Positions 48,413-60,320 are shown, counted from the first letter of the stretch. The stretch: 64,000 bases of DNA from Catonia carolina (GCA_035578175.1 JAQMRL010000003.1:27910672-27974671), one strand, 5' to 3'. Translations and numbers: made by a program. The notes: generated from the sequence alone by a model not told the origin.

Positions 48413-49247
48413 ATATTTTTAAAAATATTACCTAATTGATATTTCTTTTAGATGATAGTTTTTCAGAATATAACTTTGTTACGTACCATATCACCAAAGT
48501 GAAGAGTTACAACCTACGATGGATAGGAATAGAGATCTTAGTTAATTTATGTTATTGCATAGGCCTAAGCCAAGTAGGGCTACCGTCCACTTTTATTCAC
48601 TGTAACGTCTTGTACATCAATGATTTTCTCTTGCCTTCCTGAACGACTATAACCAATACTTCCAAAGTATGTCACGTGAAATTGCCCAAAATGACAATCA
48701 AAAATGGCGGCCGAGCGTTTTTGCGCGAGTTTGAATATATACTTACTGCTAAACAACCAAACAACCTACGACTCTTTAAAATAAAATTATAATATAAGAA
48801 CGTTCTATAGTATTTATCTCTAATTTGATGTATCTTAAAAAACTATAGATCTTATGTGTACCTAGTAATAAGTACAGTAAAAAAATAAGGAAAAACACTT
48901 GACCGCCATATTATTTGACCACCATTTCGAACGATCTTGCATAATTTCTTTTTTTGGAAAATTCATATTTTGGAAATTTTTATTTTCATCAAATTTGAGA
49001 GGTAGTTTTGGCTCCAGAACAAATAACGCGCTAACGTAAATACTTATATACACGTACGAATAGGTCCTATTCACTAAACTAATCATTTTGGGTTCAATAA
49101 GTAATAGAACATGTGCGATTATCAAATATTTTACACCTTATAAATACTTTGACACTATATAGTCCTACCACAGAGATACAGCGCGGAGATGAAAAGAAGT
49201 TAGTTGCTTCTAAATTTAGAATATTATTTTTAAGTTTATATTTTTAG
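48413..49247. other. Non-coding DNA, possible unassigned repeat
   Basis: No gene. 'tttctcttgccttcctgaa' at about 48628 resembles the R-family start, and 'aaaatggcggccgagcg' (about 48702) faces 'gaccgccatattatttgacc' (about 48901) in loose inverted orientation. I could not define an element. Confidence 0.35.
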
Positions 49248-49376
49248 TTTATTTAAAGTCCCATTTTATTGAAATAGCATGTTTATTAGCGACTACTGTG
49301 GGTTATGGAATCGGTGGGTTTTTATCGTGAATGGTATTTTTTTAAGACCCTAGTCAGAGGTTGAACCCGGTATCTT
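49248..49376 (-). repeat. tRNA-derived SINE, diverged
   Basis: On the minus strand it has a B-box remnant (gggttcaacctctgac), 'agggtctt', then 'aaacccaccgattccataac' and 'gtagtcgctaataaac', ending 'gggactttaaataaac'. Same subfamily as 12662, with the A-box half degraded. Confidence 0.65.
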
Positions 49377-50799
49377 CTACTTTCAATTTTCATGCAGCTA
49401 TCACTAAAATTTCAGAAAAAAATCTGTTTATAAAACACACATCATTATTGAATAACGTAGAATTCACACTATACAATAAATTTATACCCTATTTTTTTAA
49501 TTGGAAGGCAATCTTTAAAAATAAATTGGAAAACCTTCGTTCGAAATCTAGTAAATTTATTAGTTTATTTTCTTTAGTTAATCCTACAACGCCCACAATT
49601 CATTTGAAAATTTTTGTTGTCTTTTATCACAACCCTGAAGTACCTTCGCTGGAAAGTATATTTAATAAGCTATTAAAAATTTTTATTGGTTGCATAAAAA
49701 TAAAATTTAGTAACAGATTTAATTACGTAATTTCCAATAGATGGTTTTAATTGAACATAACTTTATTAAAATCCAACTCAATTTCGCTTCGAATTTCACA
49801 CTACTGCATGATGTTGATAGAATATTATTAACTCGATTAACAAGTAAATTTTATTAATTTAAACAATTGCATCTGACTTATTAATTAACAATTTATATGT
49901 TGTAACAAACCATTTTATCTAATAATTAATTCAGTCTAGTTGTCTAATTTATTTTCCGTGATAAAACAAATAAAATTTACCATCAAAACTAATTAATAAA
50001 ATTATTAATTGGATTTTGTTATATTGAATCAACTATAAATTATTTGGAAATTATCATTATATTTACTTCTGAACACCATCAAATAAGTTGAATAAGTAAT
50101 AAATAATTTAAAGTGATACATTTCATAATTTTGTTTAATTACATCAATGGTACAATACACTATTGTGTCAATTTAAAAAACAAAAACTTTAATTCATGAA
50201 AATAGCTTTTTTATTTAACTTAATTTTTTAAATATTAGGCCTTTCTTTCGTTTACCGGAATCTCTACCATAAAAGAAAGTTGAAGTAGGGCCTAATATGT
50301 TTTTGTAGGAGCTCTACTCCTGTCATTGAGGACCGAATAGACGGGTGCAGACAAGAGGCGCGCGGATTCAAAATAATGTTTGTACTAACTTAAGAGGAAC
50401 TTACTAAAGGAAAATAAAATAGTTTATTTAGTTTTTTTAAATTTTTAATTGTAATAATTAATTTTAGGTTGTATTTAATTATCTTTATTTTATTACAAAT
50501 TGTGTTTAATAATTATTTAAAAAGTTTAATAATTATTAAAATGTATTGTATCATAATTGATACAATCGTAATCTTAGTAAATAGCAAAGTTACTGGCCAA
50601 GTTTGTTAAGTTAGTAATGTAAGTATAGTAGGTATTGAATGCTATTGCTCACAGTTATACTTCAGTTTTTTTAAATTTATTTAAACGTTTCGAAACCATT
50701 CTAGTACATGGTTTTATCCATAGTTGGATGAGATAATTTCCACCACCTCTAGCGTGATAGGATTGTAGTATATTGTAAGAAATTTTGTATTATAATAAT
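49377..50799. other. Non-coding DNA
   Basis: A 129-codon frame (49361-49750, +) is the longest here outside retroelements, but begins inside the SINE, is Lys/Asn/Phe-rich and matches nothing I recognise. I treat it as chance. A G+C-rich patch at about 50290-50370 is unexplained. Confidence 0.4.
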
Positions 50800-50840
50800 T
50801 TATTTTTTTATGTAATGTGTAATAACATGGGAATAAATAA

Positions 50841-50907
<67 letters not shown>
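50800..50907 (+). repeat. Probable non-LTR 3' end with (ATT)n tail
   Basis: 'gtaataacatgggaataaat' leads into about 22 att units (50840-50907). The wording 'atgg(g)aataaataa(att)n' is what I would expect at the 3' end of CR1/Jockey-like elements. The Ile-run in the minus frame is an artefact. The 5' extent is unknown. Confidence 0.6.
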
Positions 50908-51744
50908 GTAATGTAGCCGATAACATCTGTACCGTTGTTAAGTAAAATTGTATAAACAATGGAAGTTATGGTAATTCCTTATTACGGTAACTCCCAGAAT
51001 TAAAGTAAAATCCATTAACTAGTGTACGGGTAAAGCCTCCATTGCTAGAATTAGTTACATTAAAATAGTAGTTAGACAATAAGTTGTAAATATACCCAAC
51101 TGTTATTCATCTGACACGGGGTAGTATTCATTAGACGGATGTATTTCCCCCTTTGTGTTTTTCGGTCTTTTTTCTACCTACCAACTTACAGATAATCATT
51201 GGGATGGTTCTCCTTCCCTTTGCTCTTCCAGGTTGGTTGAACGGTTTGTAGGAGAGGGAGTGTTGTCAACCAGAGGGTTCATAATTTCGGATATGGGAGA
51301 CCGAAATCAGTTCCCTTGGGAATTCAGATTAGACCAGTTGGTTAAGAAGGAAAAAGTATTCGAAAAATTGACTAGGAGAATGAGGAGAAGAAGAAGAAGA
51401 AGAAAGAGGAAACATATTTAGTTGAGGTAAATTCAATTCGTATCTTAAGGGGATATCTTAAGGGGTTTTTAAGTTTTGTTTTTTTTATTAAAGTCGCGGC
51501 AGAAAATGGTTGGCTATATTTTAAAAACGTTAAGGATAATTTTGTTAGTAGTTGATTTATTAAATATTTAGTTTAATGCAAAGAAACGTAGCTTCATTTA
51601 TTCAATTTTCTCATGCTCTACTGATAGAGCTGGCGCCCAATATTTTCTTATTATTCCAAACTTTTAATGAGAATAGCACAAACGTACTGTACCTAAGTTT
51701 TCCCGCATCGAGTAGCTAATAGACTGATGCTATTTGAATTGCTA
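50908..51744. other. Non-coding DNA with a short Arg-rich frame
   Basis: The 88-codon frame at 51155-51421 ends in a (gaa/aag)n purine run that produces an artificial Arg/Lys tail. The upstream part (51200-51340) is less A+T-rich but I do not recognise it. Confidence 0.4.
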
Positions 51745-51835
51745 CAGGAAAATCAACTGAATAGAGACATTTAAAGCGACTATTTATGTGCCGCTTCGCT
51801 TTATCGTTTATTGCACCGTATCAGTTGTACTAGTT
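51745..51835 (+). repeat. Fragment of the 36108 fold-back arm
   Basis: 'aaaatcaactgaatagagac', 'gcgactatttatgtgccgct' and 'tattgcaccg' follow the arm at 36150-36215 in the same order with a small rearrangement. Ends just before the mariner. Confidence 0.55.
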
Positions 51836-51912
51836 GTTGACTCAAACATCTAATTTTTTTTACACAGGAGCGCTAAAGTATGTGTAGGGTTTATGTGTAT
51901 AAAAAACGTATA

Positions 51913-52834
51913 TACGAGGTCTGTTCAAAAATTAACCGGATTTTTGTTTTAAAATGTTTATTATTAATTTTGTATATTATTCATCCTTGTCCTCTTCAAA
52001 GTACTCCCCCTATTCACTCACTTTTCGTAGCGATGTTTTCACTTCGCAAAGCAATCCTGGATAGATTCGTTTGAGATGTACTTCAAGGTCTGTGAGGAGT
52101 TTTCTTTAATGTCATCAACAGTCTCAATACCGCGTCCTTTCATCATCGATTTTAATTTCGGAAATAAAAAATTCACGAGGAGCTAGATATGGTGAGTACG
52201 GTGGATTAGAGAGGACAGTCATGTGATTTTTGGCACAAAACTGATGAATTTGACAAAGCCGAATGTACGGGCGCATTGTCGTGATGGAGGAGTTGTCTCG
52301 CTACAACTCTGGTCGCTTTTTACGAATTTGTTCACGTAACCATTTTAAAACGCCTTTATAGTACACACGATTTACTGTTTCACCTTGTAGCAAAATTTAA
52401 AAATGCGAAATTCCTTTGAAATCGAAAAAAACAGTGATCATCACTTTCCTGGTCGAGGGTCATCTTCAATTGACTGGCAACCACTTTTAAATCAAGAAAA
52501 CCATTCAAAATATTGCGTACGACTCAGAAATTCATCTCCATAAGCTTGTTTCAAAAGTTTGAATGTTATTGTGAAAGTTTTCCCCAGATTAACGCAAAGT
52601 TTCACGTCGCATCTTTGCTCCCGAATGTAGGACATTACAAAAATCGTCACTAGCACTTAAACACGTTGTACTAAAGCCACAACAACACGAAAAGTAAATG
52701 AGATATCAACAATCCAAGAATATGTGTTTACAAAAGAAATGACGTAGAACAGTGCGCTGCCTACTGCACGTCGCTAAATATCCCCGTTAGCGCGTAATTC
52801 AAAAAGTTCGGTTATTTTTTGAACAGACCTCGTA
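51913..52834 (-). mobile_element. Internally deleted mariner element
   Basis: The terminal inverted repeats 'cgaggtctgttcaaaaa' (from 51915) and its complement (ending 52832, one mismatch region inside) are each bounded by TA, as expected for Tc1/mariner target duplication. Length is 918 bp where intact mariners are about 1.3 kb. The minus strand carries the N- and C-terminal parts of a mariner transposase with the middle missing. The A/T-rich decay and stops show it is long dead. Confidence 0.88.
51960..52640 (-). pseudogene. Mariner transposase, broken
   Basis: Minus-strand reading from about 52640: 'MSYIREQRCDVKLCVNLGKT', 'FKLLKQAYGDEFLSRTQYFE' (N-terminal HTH). The reading then jumps, after a 'DDPRPGK'-like stretch, directly to 'VMITVFFDFKGI', the segment that holds the second catalytic aspartate in mariner proteins. 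It continues with 'GETVNRVYYKGVLKWLREQI' and 'NPPYSPYLAPREFF', a damaged form of the usual 'HPPYSPDLAPCDFF' that holds the third aspartate. The segment carrying the first catalytic aspartate is deleted. Numerous stops and frameshifts. Confidence 0.85.
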
Positions 52835-54194
52835 CATATGTGTTTCAACGAAGGAAAACAATTCGGACATGGCTAGCAGGGAGTGGGGATGTACTTCTGT
52901 ATAACAAAAGTCTCCATAGAAATGGCTCTTAATATAGTACGCTAGACAATACAGCTCATCAGGAGCAAACTTCCTACAAAAGTTATAGTATTCACAAAAC
53001 TGTAAATGCGACAAAAAGATATCATTTTTCGGGAGTACCTGATAAAACAACGTGTTTATGTTAACACAGTTATAAGGACTGCAACGTAAATGAAACCATT
53101 TTTTGGGGCCGGAACAGCCTAATGTTCCAGTTCTAACAATATTCCAGCTCTATTAAAGACATTCTTACTGAAAAGATAAGAAAAGAAAGAAAGAAAACTA
53201 TATAATTAATCACTGTGTTTAAGTATTTATCAGACCGTATTATTGTGGTTATAAATTAGAACATTCAATGCATTAGGTTAGAAAAATTTATTCAGATGAA
53301 ATGGGATTATGTCGTTTAAAAAATTAACAGTAGGACTAAATTAAAACTACGTTAGTCAAGCGTACAACTTATTTATTACCTAAAACTACTCTTTTACTGT
53401 CGATATCTATTCTAATATTTGAAATGTAATTTGTTTGAAATAGCCACAGCCTAAACGCAGAATTGACTTAATTTATAACAAATATGTAGAAGTTATCCGA
53501 TAACAGATTACTTCCAGCTATGTAGCTATTAATATTTGAAGGAATTAAACTTGTTTTCAAACTATCTTCAAGCGGAATTTTAGTTAACGGACTTATAACT
53601 TAATACCCGGTTTAAAAGAAAATTTAATTTAACATACTTTTTCAAAAATTATAATCCTACAAACAAAATATTGTCTTTATTAAATGCAAATCACGCGTGG
53701 GAATTTTTCCCTAGGCTAGGTTTTCGGCAAAGTTTCTAATGAGTCCGTACGACGGATGTTTATTTTAGGTCAGTTTTGTAAACATTTGGTTAAACGTGTT
53801 TATTTACTTAGAGCTGTGCCTCATAGTAAAGTGTACACAATTAGAAATTCAGTTGTGGAAGTAGTCTTCAGTTGTGAAACTGGAAGTAGTGTTATTCCAG
53901 TTCTATTTAAAGTCTTTTAAAAAATAATTTCTGAAAAGGTTTAAACTTATTTTTTCGGATTTGATAACTTCCCACTAATTTGGATTTTGTGAAGAACACG
54001 CGGCAGTAGACAAGTCAATATATTAACTAAGGTAATTGCAGCTGCCTTTGAAAAAAATAAATTCTGTTCTGCATCTTTCCTGAACGATGGTCAAGCTTTC
54101 AACTAGGTTTGGCTTTCTGGTTTATAATTGAAAGAACTATTACCACTAGTGTTTTACGTTGTAATTTTTCGTAATTAGACAACAGATGCTTCCA
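52835..54194. other. Non-coding DNA
   Basis: No gene recognised. 'ttccagttcta.......ttaaag' occurs near both 53127 and 53894 and may be a small dispersed duplication. Confidence 0.45.
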
Positions 54195-54990
54195 AATTTA
54201 ATTCCTTGATATTCTTCTGATTTTTATAAATGCAGGTGTCCTACAAGGTAGTGTCCTTGGACCTGTAATGTATGTTTTATGTACAGTTGAAAATTGGCCT
54301 CTACCTGATAGTATAGGTACAAGAGTGGCATAATTTACAGATGATAAAGCTACAATCAATTGCTCAGGTATAATCAATTGATCAATTGATCAGTTTCGAT
54401 CAATTGATGATAATCCCAGTCAATGTTAATCCTGTAGTTGCATCAGATTTACTTCAAAATTATTTAGATAAAGATTTAAAAATGGTAGGAGACGTGGAGA
54501 ATTCAGATCAATGACACCAAATCTGTACGTGTTACATTCAGTTTAAAGAAAGGCAACTGTCCGGCAGTAAAGCTACACAATATAATTCCACATTGCGACC
54601 CTGTCCAATATTCTGGCCTACATTTAGATTACCAATTTTGTTAATTAAGTGAACAGGTCAATCAAAAGACATGGAAACAACATAACTGTTAACATAACAC
54701 TGTTAAAAAGAAACAACTAGAACGTTTAAAAGTGATTTGGGTTTTGGGTAACAAATCACTCCTAAAATAATTAATCTCTACAAATTAGTATTATAACCCA
54801 TTTGGATATGTGGAATACAGTTTTGGAGAAAATCTGTAAATTCAACACCGACATTTTCCGTTTAAACATCTAGTGATTCTAGTCAAAGATTATAAGATAC
54901 ATGTTCAACATACTCTGGAATATAAACAACAAATTTATTTATAGAGATCATAACTTAAACACAGTGGAATAATTATTTCAAAATACATTA
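54195..54990 (+). pseudogene. Jockey-like reverse-transcriptase remnant
   Basis: 'AGVLQGSVLGPVMYVL' (from about 54235) is the conserved 'G(V/I)PQGSVLGPvLY' motif of Jockey-like reverse transcriptases. A decayed 'FTDD' (normally F/Y-A-D-D) follows about 30 residues later. Then come 'ASDLLQNYLDKDLK', 'KKGNCPAVKLHNIIPHCDPV' in shifted frames, 'KQLERLK', 'SLLKLINLYKLVL' and a 'PIWIYG'-like end at about 54800. A short 'atcaattgatcaattgatc' palindromic duplication at 54360-54410 interrupts it. Many stops. Related to 21500-22060. Confidence 0.78.
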
Positions 54991-55204
54991 ATTATTTAGA
55001 CTTTACAAACATAGAAACTTATTCGCGATCAATATATTTAACGATAGTGTAAATCCAAATTCATGCTTGATAATATTTAATTTTGTGGACTTACATTGAC
55101 AATACTGTAATCAAAATTTAGCACACCTAATTATTCTTTTGCATTTTATTTATTCATGAATTTTATTATTGTTATTTTTATTATATATATCTATAACTAT
55201 CAGA

Positions 55205-55420
55205 GAGGTCAATCATCGATGAATACAATTTTACACTTTCTTAAGTTTTTCACTTTTCTACTAGATTAGTTATTTATTGTTCAAAGAAACAAATAAAAAC
55301 TGATCATAGCGTAGGTCGAACATCGATGAATGTACTTCTTTTAGTTTTCTTCACTTTAGTGCTAGATTAGTTTACTTATTGTACAAAGAATGCAACAGAT
55401 TATAACGTAAGCAGTATATA
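55205..55420. repeat. Tandem duplication, ~108-bp unit, two diverged copies
   Basis: 'aggtcaatcatcgatgaata' and 'taggtcgaacatcgatgaatg' start two units that also share 'ctagattag', 'attgttcaaagaa' / 'attgtacaaagaa' and 'atcatagcg' / 'attataacg' in the same order. Confidence 0.75.
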
Positions 55421-55839
55421 AAATTAAAAAGAGTTGTGAAAGTAGATTTATCTACTGTTAATTAGTTTGTAATCTTTAAGTAGAAATGACCTTGGGGCTA
55501 TAATCGATCTATTTCCTTTAAAGGTAATAAAATATTTATTTAAAAAATTATTACGTTTTTATTATAAATCCATGAAATTTACTAGGATTGTTTTTATTGC
55601 ATCTGAATTGGCGTAGTTCAACAAGTTCACACAAATCCAAATAAATTACACACCATTTATTTCCTACTAGGACCGCGTCTCCTTATCATATGCGATTGCT
55701 TTTAGAAAAATGAAAGTAATAAAAGTATACTGTTACGAAGGTTAGAATCAAAAATTATGAACGCTATGGTTTCGTTCTAAATAATTTTTTATCCATATTT
55801 TATTTTTTATTTTTTGATTGTGGAAAAGCCAAAACTAAG
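55421..55839. other. A+T-rich non-coding DNA
   Basis: No gene or repeat recognised. Confidence 0.5.
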
Positions 55840-56460
55840 TACTACGCACAAAAACAATGGACAAATTAATTCCTCCTATTTTTCCCTCTTATTTTCCTGT
55901 TTTATGAAGTTCTTTTATTCTTTCTTACCTTTTCTTCTTTCTTCATCAGAATATTCCGCTTTCTTTCTTACTCTTTTTTCCGCAGAAATAATGGTCAATC
56001 TCTTTGCTCTTTTCCTGAATTTATCTCTGTTTAAACAATCCTGATCTTTTATCCTGTAGTTATTGCTTCTGTCAAATTGTCTTAGAATATTTCTCTCAAA
56101 CTCTTCATCATTTTTAATTCGTTAAAAATATCTTTTCAAAATCTCAAATCTCAATCGTTCGATAAATTTGTCTACAAAAATTTAATTTATTTTTTGATTA
56201 CTGAGTTTTCTATTGTTTCTATCTTTTGGTATTTATTTATACTTTTTTGGTTTTAGTCTAAATCCAACTTCTGTTTCATTTGTTTCGAAAATTGTTCTTA
56301 AATTCTTTTTTCAATTTTTAAAAGTTTTACCAGTTTTCCATCTAATAAAGAGCTTGTCTCAATTCAATAGAGTATTACAGGTTTTAAGACTTTCGTAAAA
56401 TATTAGTTTTGCTTTCACCGAAATGTTCTTAATTTTGTTGAGACTTTAAAACTTTTAATT
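55840..56460 (-). pseudogene. RTE-like non-LTR retrotransposon C-terminal remnant
   Basis: On the minus strand, with several frameshifts: 'YSIETSSLLDGKLVKLLKIE', 'KRI..TIFETNETEVGFRLK', 'IETIENSVIKK' and a long Lys/Arg/Glu-rich end. This matches the layout of RTE-like C-termini ('YG.Et......klekIErkILR.IfGP...'). The plus-strand open frames at 55814 and 56213 are antisense shadows, Ser/Phe/Leu-rich because the true strand is Lys/Glu-rich. Confidence 0.6.
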
Positions 56461-56794
56461 TTTCTCTTTAATTGCGCTTTTACATAAATCATCTTTTCGG
56501 ATGCTCTGATAAATATTTAAATTTTTAACATGACTATCTTTCCACATTGTGTGATTAATTTTTTTTTGTTCCAGTTGTTATCTATTGCTATAATCTTGGT
56601 TTTCTTGAAATAGAAGGCAAGGAATCTTAATGAATAGATATTCATTCAAGGTGAAGGGTGATAAGCGGTCAAATAAACAACACATTTCTCTTGCCGTTCC
56701 AATTTATACAAATATAATTTTGTCCTTACTCGGTTTATTATAATCTCCTCTGCAGAGTTTTGTTGCAGAAGGAGTCGATTTAAACGCATTACAA
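56461..56794. other. A+T-rich non-coding DNA
   Basis: No gene recognised. Confidence 0.5.
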
Positions 56795-56885
56795 ATAAAA
56801 CACCTTCACCGGGAATCGAATTCAGGATATTTAGTTTTGAATTTTAGTACTTTATTCTTGCTCCACCGCGGCTACCACGTTTTCT
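56795..56885 (-). repeat. tRNA-derived SINE head fragment
   Basis: On the minus strand: 'gtggtagccgcggtggagca' (A-box half) and 'gaattcgattcccggtgaag' (B box). The body after the head is short or absent. Confidence 0.65.
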
Positions 56886-57084
56886 TTTTTTTTAACCAAG
56901 CAAAACAAAGTAAGACAAAATTTTTTAATTTTTTTGAAGATCTCAGACCATCATACATTCCATTGTTTTCATAGCTATGTGTTATGCTGTATATGTTATC
57001 TACAAAATAATAAATTTCAAAAGAAGTTTCTCATAAAATAATTTTTAAGTTTAGGTAAATTGTTGTGCAAATGTATTTTTAAAC

Positions 57085-57830
57085 CAATGAACCAAATTTT
57101 TAATACAGCCACATCTCTTCACGTAACTTTAGTGCCCACCCATAAACAATCTCTTACAAAGGCAGTTACTGTCAAGTATCTCGGTCAGACGTTTGATAAA
57201 AGACCGACCTGAAACACACATACCAAAACATATATTTAGTAATAAAAACGTTTATTTTAAAATTCCAGACTTAAAGGTTCATATTCCCTACTTCAACACC
57301 GATCAAAATTCCCACTCTCACGACAAATTACGCATAAATAGTTCTATTTTGAAACCCATTTGGATTTACGGCTCCCAAATATACCGTTGAACTAAGCATT
57401 TCAATTTCCAACGCATTGTGGCATTCAGTCAAAAACATTACGCCTTATAATCCAAGTAAGTTTTACGTTAGTAACAAAACCTTAACACAGATTCCCAAAT
57501 ATCTCTCCTTCAAACTTCTGTCAAACACCTACACAAACTCTTTCACAACAAGTTTTACGAAAACGATAAACCACTTGTACGTTCACTGTCCACCTGACAT
57601 CTACCTGACCATCCCGCAAGACCACTAAAAAGTCGCTAGAGTAAAAGCCTTCCAATTTAATGAAATAAAGTTTATTAAAAGTTCAGAAGATTTTAAATTA
57701 CAATTCTTGGGGAGGCACATATGGATGCTTCACCCCTCTTATGCCTATAATTTCTTTTTAAACCATTATTATCACCACTGAATTTACTAGTTGTATTATT
57801 TTTACAATCGTAAATAAAGCACTACAGGTT
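57085..57830 (+). pseudogene. Jockey-like retrotransposon 3' end (copy 1 of a pair)
   Basis: Frames with shifts give 'VTVKYLGQTFDKR', 'LRINSSILKPIWIYGSQIYR' and 'PLVRSLS' equivalents. A 3' untranslated part follows with 'cttggggaggcac' (about 57707) and 'cacccctcttatgcctat'. 'ILKPIWIYGSQ' is the hallmark 'lKPiWtYGiqlwG' of Jockey-like C-termini. Its layout is the same as that of 62330-62955. Several frameshifts and stops. Confidence 0.8.
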
Positions 57831-57848
57831 AAATAAATCAGAGAACCA

Positions 57849-57849
<1 letters not shown>

Positions 57850-57879
<30 letters not shown>

Positions 57880-58110
57880 TTATTTCCATTCAAACGTAAG
57901 TATAATACATTTTGTAACATATTACAACAGAAATTAAACAATTCAAAACCAAACGTAGCAATTCAACAATTTGTAACAAATACATAAATAAAATACACTT
58001 TATACTTTACACAGAATGGAAATTAGGTACCTCCAAAGGTTAATCCTGGCTCGGAGGTTACCATCACTTACAAATAAACTTAAAAACGAAACGAGAAAAG
58101 ACAAAAATTA
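57850..58110 (-). repeat. Probable non-LTR 3' end, minus strand, with (AAT)n tail
   Basis: (aat)n at 57850-57879 is followed by 'ttatttccattcaaacgtaa'. Reversed, this is 'aatggaaataaatt(att)n', the same type of tail as at 50800. 'tacctccaaaggttaatcct' and 'ctcggaggttacc' (about 58028-58063) look like a 3' untranslated inverted motif. The family is not identified. Confidence 0.55.
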
Positions 58111-58375
58111 CAATTAGTGCAAAAAAAAAACAAAACAAACAAAAATAGAGTAAATCATTTTGTGTCTACTTCAAAGATTCTAAACAAAAACACAATAAAA
58201 ATAAAAATTACTCTCATTCAGCCAAATACGAATAATACAACATAAAATTATTATGAATTATGGTACACAACTTCATTTGAATTGAAACAAAAATTAAATA
58301 ATATATCTACCGATTGAATGCAAAAAATTGTAAAGGAATACTAAAATAGTATTACTTAATTTTAAATTGATGCCC

Positions 58376-59003
58376 AAAAACGGCTCCTACGATTTTTTTA
58401 AAAATCGCATCATTTATTAATATTTTTTAATGCTCTACAAGATAAGGTAGGCGCCATGTCTGCTGAAATTTTTGAGGAGGCTGTTTTCACGTAAAAAAAA
58501 GTTTTTTTAAGGTTGTGGCTTAAATATGCATTTTAGCGCAAAAATGTAGAAATTAAAGTTGTAGAGAATTTAAAATCCTACAACTTTTGTTTCAAACATA
58601 TTTTTTATAACGATTAGTTTAGCGGTAATTAGCGATTTTCTGTTATTTCTCACGAAAACTTGTAAAAAACTCTATTTTTTAAGGTTTCAGCCTTAGTTTA
58701 CATTTTTCGACAAAAGTGTATATAATCAAATTTATAAAAAATTAAAAGATATACAACTTTTATTCAAAATATTTTTCTCTACAGAGCCTAGTTTAGCTTG
58801 AAAGTGATTTTCCGTATTTTTAAGCCAAACTAGGGTTGGTTTTCATTTTGCATCTTTTACTCATGATTGAAATATAGTTACGTTTTTTAAGGTTAGTTTT
58901 TTGTTTATTTCTAATGTTTTATTACTAATGTTAGGTTATATTTTTCATTATTTACATTGGCAAGAGAAAGTCAAGTAGGTGTTTCACACCAGATTTTTTA
59001 TTT
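58376..59003 (+). repeat. R-family repeat, 5'-truncated
   Basis: Begins inside the family at 'aaaaacggctcctacgattt', then 'gcgccatgtctgctgaaatt', repeated 'tttagcggtaattagcgatt' blocks, and the end 'ggcaagagaaagtcaagtag' plus 'gtgtttcacaccagattttt'. Its 3' terminus is the best preserved of the family. Confidence 0.8.
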
Positions 59004-59309
59004 ATTTATTCATTCACTCATAAATTACTTTCTTTTGTTATTTTGAGAAGAAATCAGTTGTATTTGTACGTAAAACAATTTTTTTTTAATTAAAATTGTT
59101 AGGTTTAGGCTATTTATAATTTTTATGAAATTGACAGTTATTTAAAAAAGAACGCCAATTTTTTTCAACCTCCCAGTTTTTCAAATTAAATGAACCTATA
59201 AAATTTTGCCTAAAGTTCAAACGAATAAGCTATTGTTTTAATGTACCTATTTTTAAAGTAATTGCAGCAGACGATCAACGTGTAGGTTATTGGGAAAGAA
59301 AGACAATAG

Positions 59310-59535
59310 ATGACTACAGAGTCTAGGTGTAATTTATACTAGGCGAAAGTTCCACTGTTCGTTTATTGACCTGTCTCCAGCAAAAAGAGACTTTGGCAAT
59401 GTCTCTGCAGTCGCCCAACCAACCCCTAATGCTAAATTGACGCTTCTGTCTCTCCCCTCTTGTGAACTCTGCTACAATTAACTCAATGTGCGAACGAGTG
59501 CTTTGAATGGCAAAAATGTCCTGCTCAGCCATCCT
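59310..59535 (-). other. Unexplained G+C-richer open frame (69 codons)
   Basis: Minus-strand frame starting at 59532 (MAEQDIFAIQSTRSHIELIV, then AEFTRGERQKRQFSIRGWLG). It stands out in composition from the A+T-rich flanks and the ATG follows a run of A (aaaaaaggATGG). I see no known domain and no convincing donor site. Near the frame's end is 'ctagtataaattacacctag', a TATA-like word inside a partial palindrome. It could be a first coding exon, a repeat-derived fragment, or chance. Confidence 0.3.
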
Positions 59536-60185
59536 TTTTTGTCATTTTTAAAACGATTATAATAGGCAGTTAACAAAGCAAAAAAGAGAATATAACGACG
59601 GTTATTTTTATTTTTAAGCAGACTAAATAAAAATTAATGTGACGTTTGCATTAAAATCGTCATCGCATTTTATACATTATTAAATTTTTTATAAACAAAA
59701 CTTTTAAACAAGAAACATATGATCTATTGAACTCTGCCAACCATAAAACATTTTAAGTTAAAAATAAAAGTATTTAACATTTCTAATCCATCTTGTTTGT
59801 TGCTAGGTTTTCATATTTGTGTTCAGTAAATACCCCGAAGCTATGCTTTTGTAGAATTACGCACTGAAAAGAAATGTAACAGTTTAAACACAACATTGTC
59901 TATACTTTGAAGCTATTTACTTTTGGTTGTGCTTTTTTCTATTCAACGTAATCATTAAATCATTTTCAATCCAACTTTCAATACGAAGGTCAAAATAAAG
60001 TATATCCTCTTGAAAAATATTACTGTTTAGATCAGGATTAGTTTATATAAAAATATGTTCAAAACTTTTATGCCACCTTCAATCCAAGTATATTAAAATA
60101 TGAACTTTTGGATGAAAAGTATCAAACCCACATTAATTTCGAAGCATTTGGAAGACTGTACGTTTTACCTCATATAGTGTACCTA
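59536..60185. other. A+T-rich non-coding DNA
   Basis: No gene or repeat recognised. Confidence 0.5.
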
Positions 60186-60320
60186 GTTGGCACGGTGGTT
60201 TAGTAGTCAGCGTAACGGGTTTCTATACCATGCGTCCCGGGTTCAATTTCCGGTCAGGTCTAGAATTTTTTCATCTTAAATGTCCTCTTATCATGAAAAT
60301 ACACACTAGCTCACCCTTAC
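60186..60320 (+). repeat. tRNA-derived SINE
   Basis: Head 'gttggcacggtggtttagta', 'gtcagcgtaacgggtttcta', B box 'gggttcaatttccggtcagg', then 'tctagaattttttcatctta'. Same subfamily as 23633. The body fades after about 60320, with a 'atcatcatcatcaa' run near 60330. Confidence 0.75.

Noticed and set aside
49361..49750. 129-codon open frame
   Set aside because: Starts inside a SINE, Lys/Asn/Phe-rich with no motif. Kept only as a remark in the gap entry.
50714..50959. Frame with a long Ile run
   Set aside because: Translation of (att)n on the minus strand; a retroelement tail, not a membrane protein.
51155..51421. Arg/Lys-rich small basic protein
   Set aside because: The basic tail comes from a (gaa/aag)n purine run; no domain upstream and no splice context.
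55814..56398. Plus-strand Ser/Phe/Leu-rich proteins
   Set aside because: Antisense shadows of a Lys/Glu-rich retrotransposon remnant on the minus strand.
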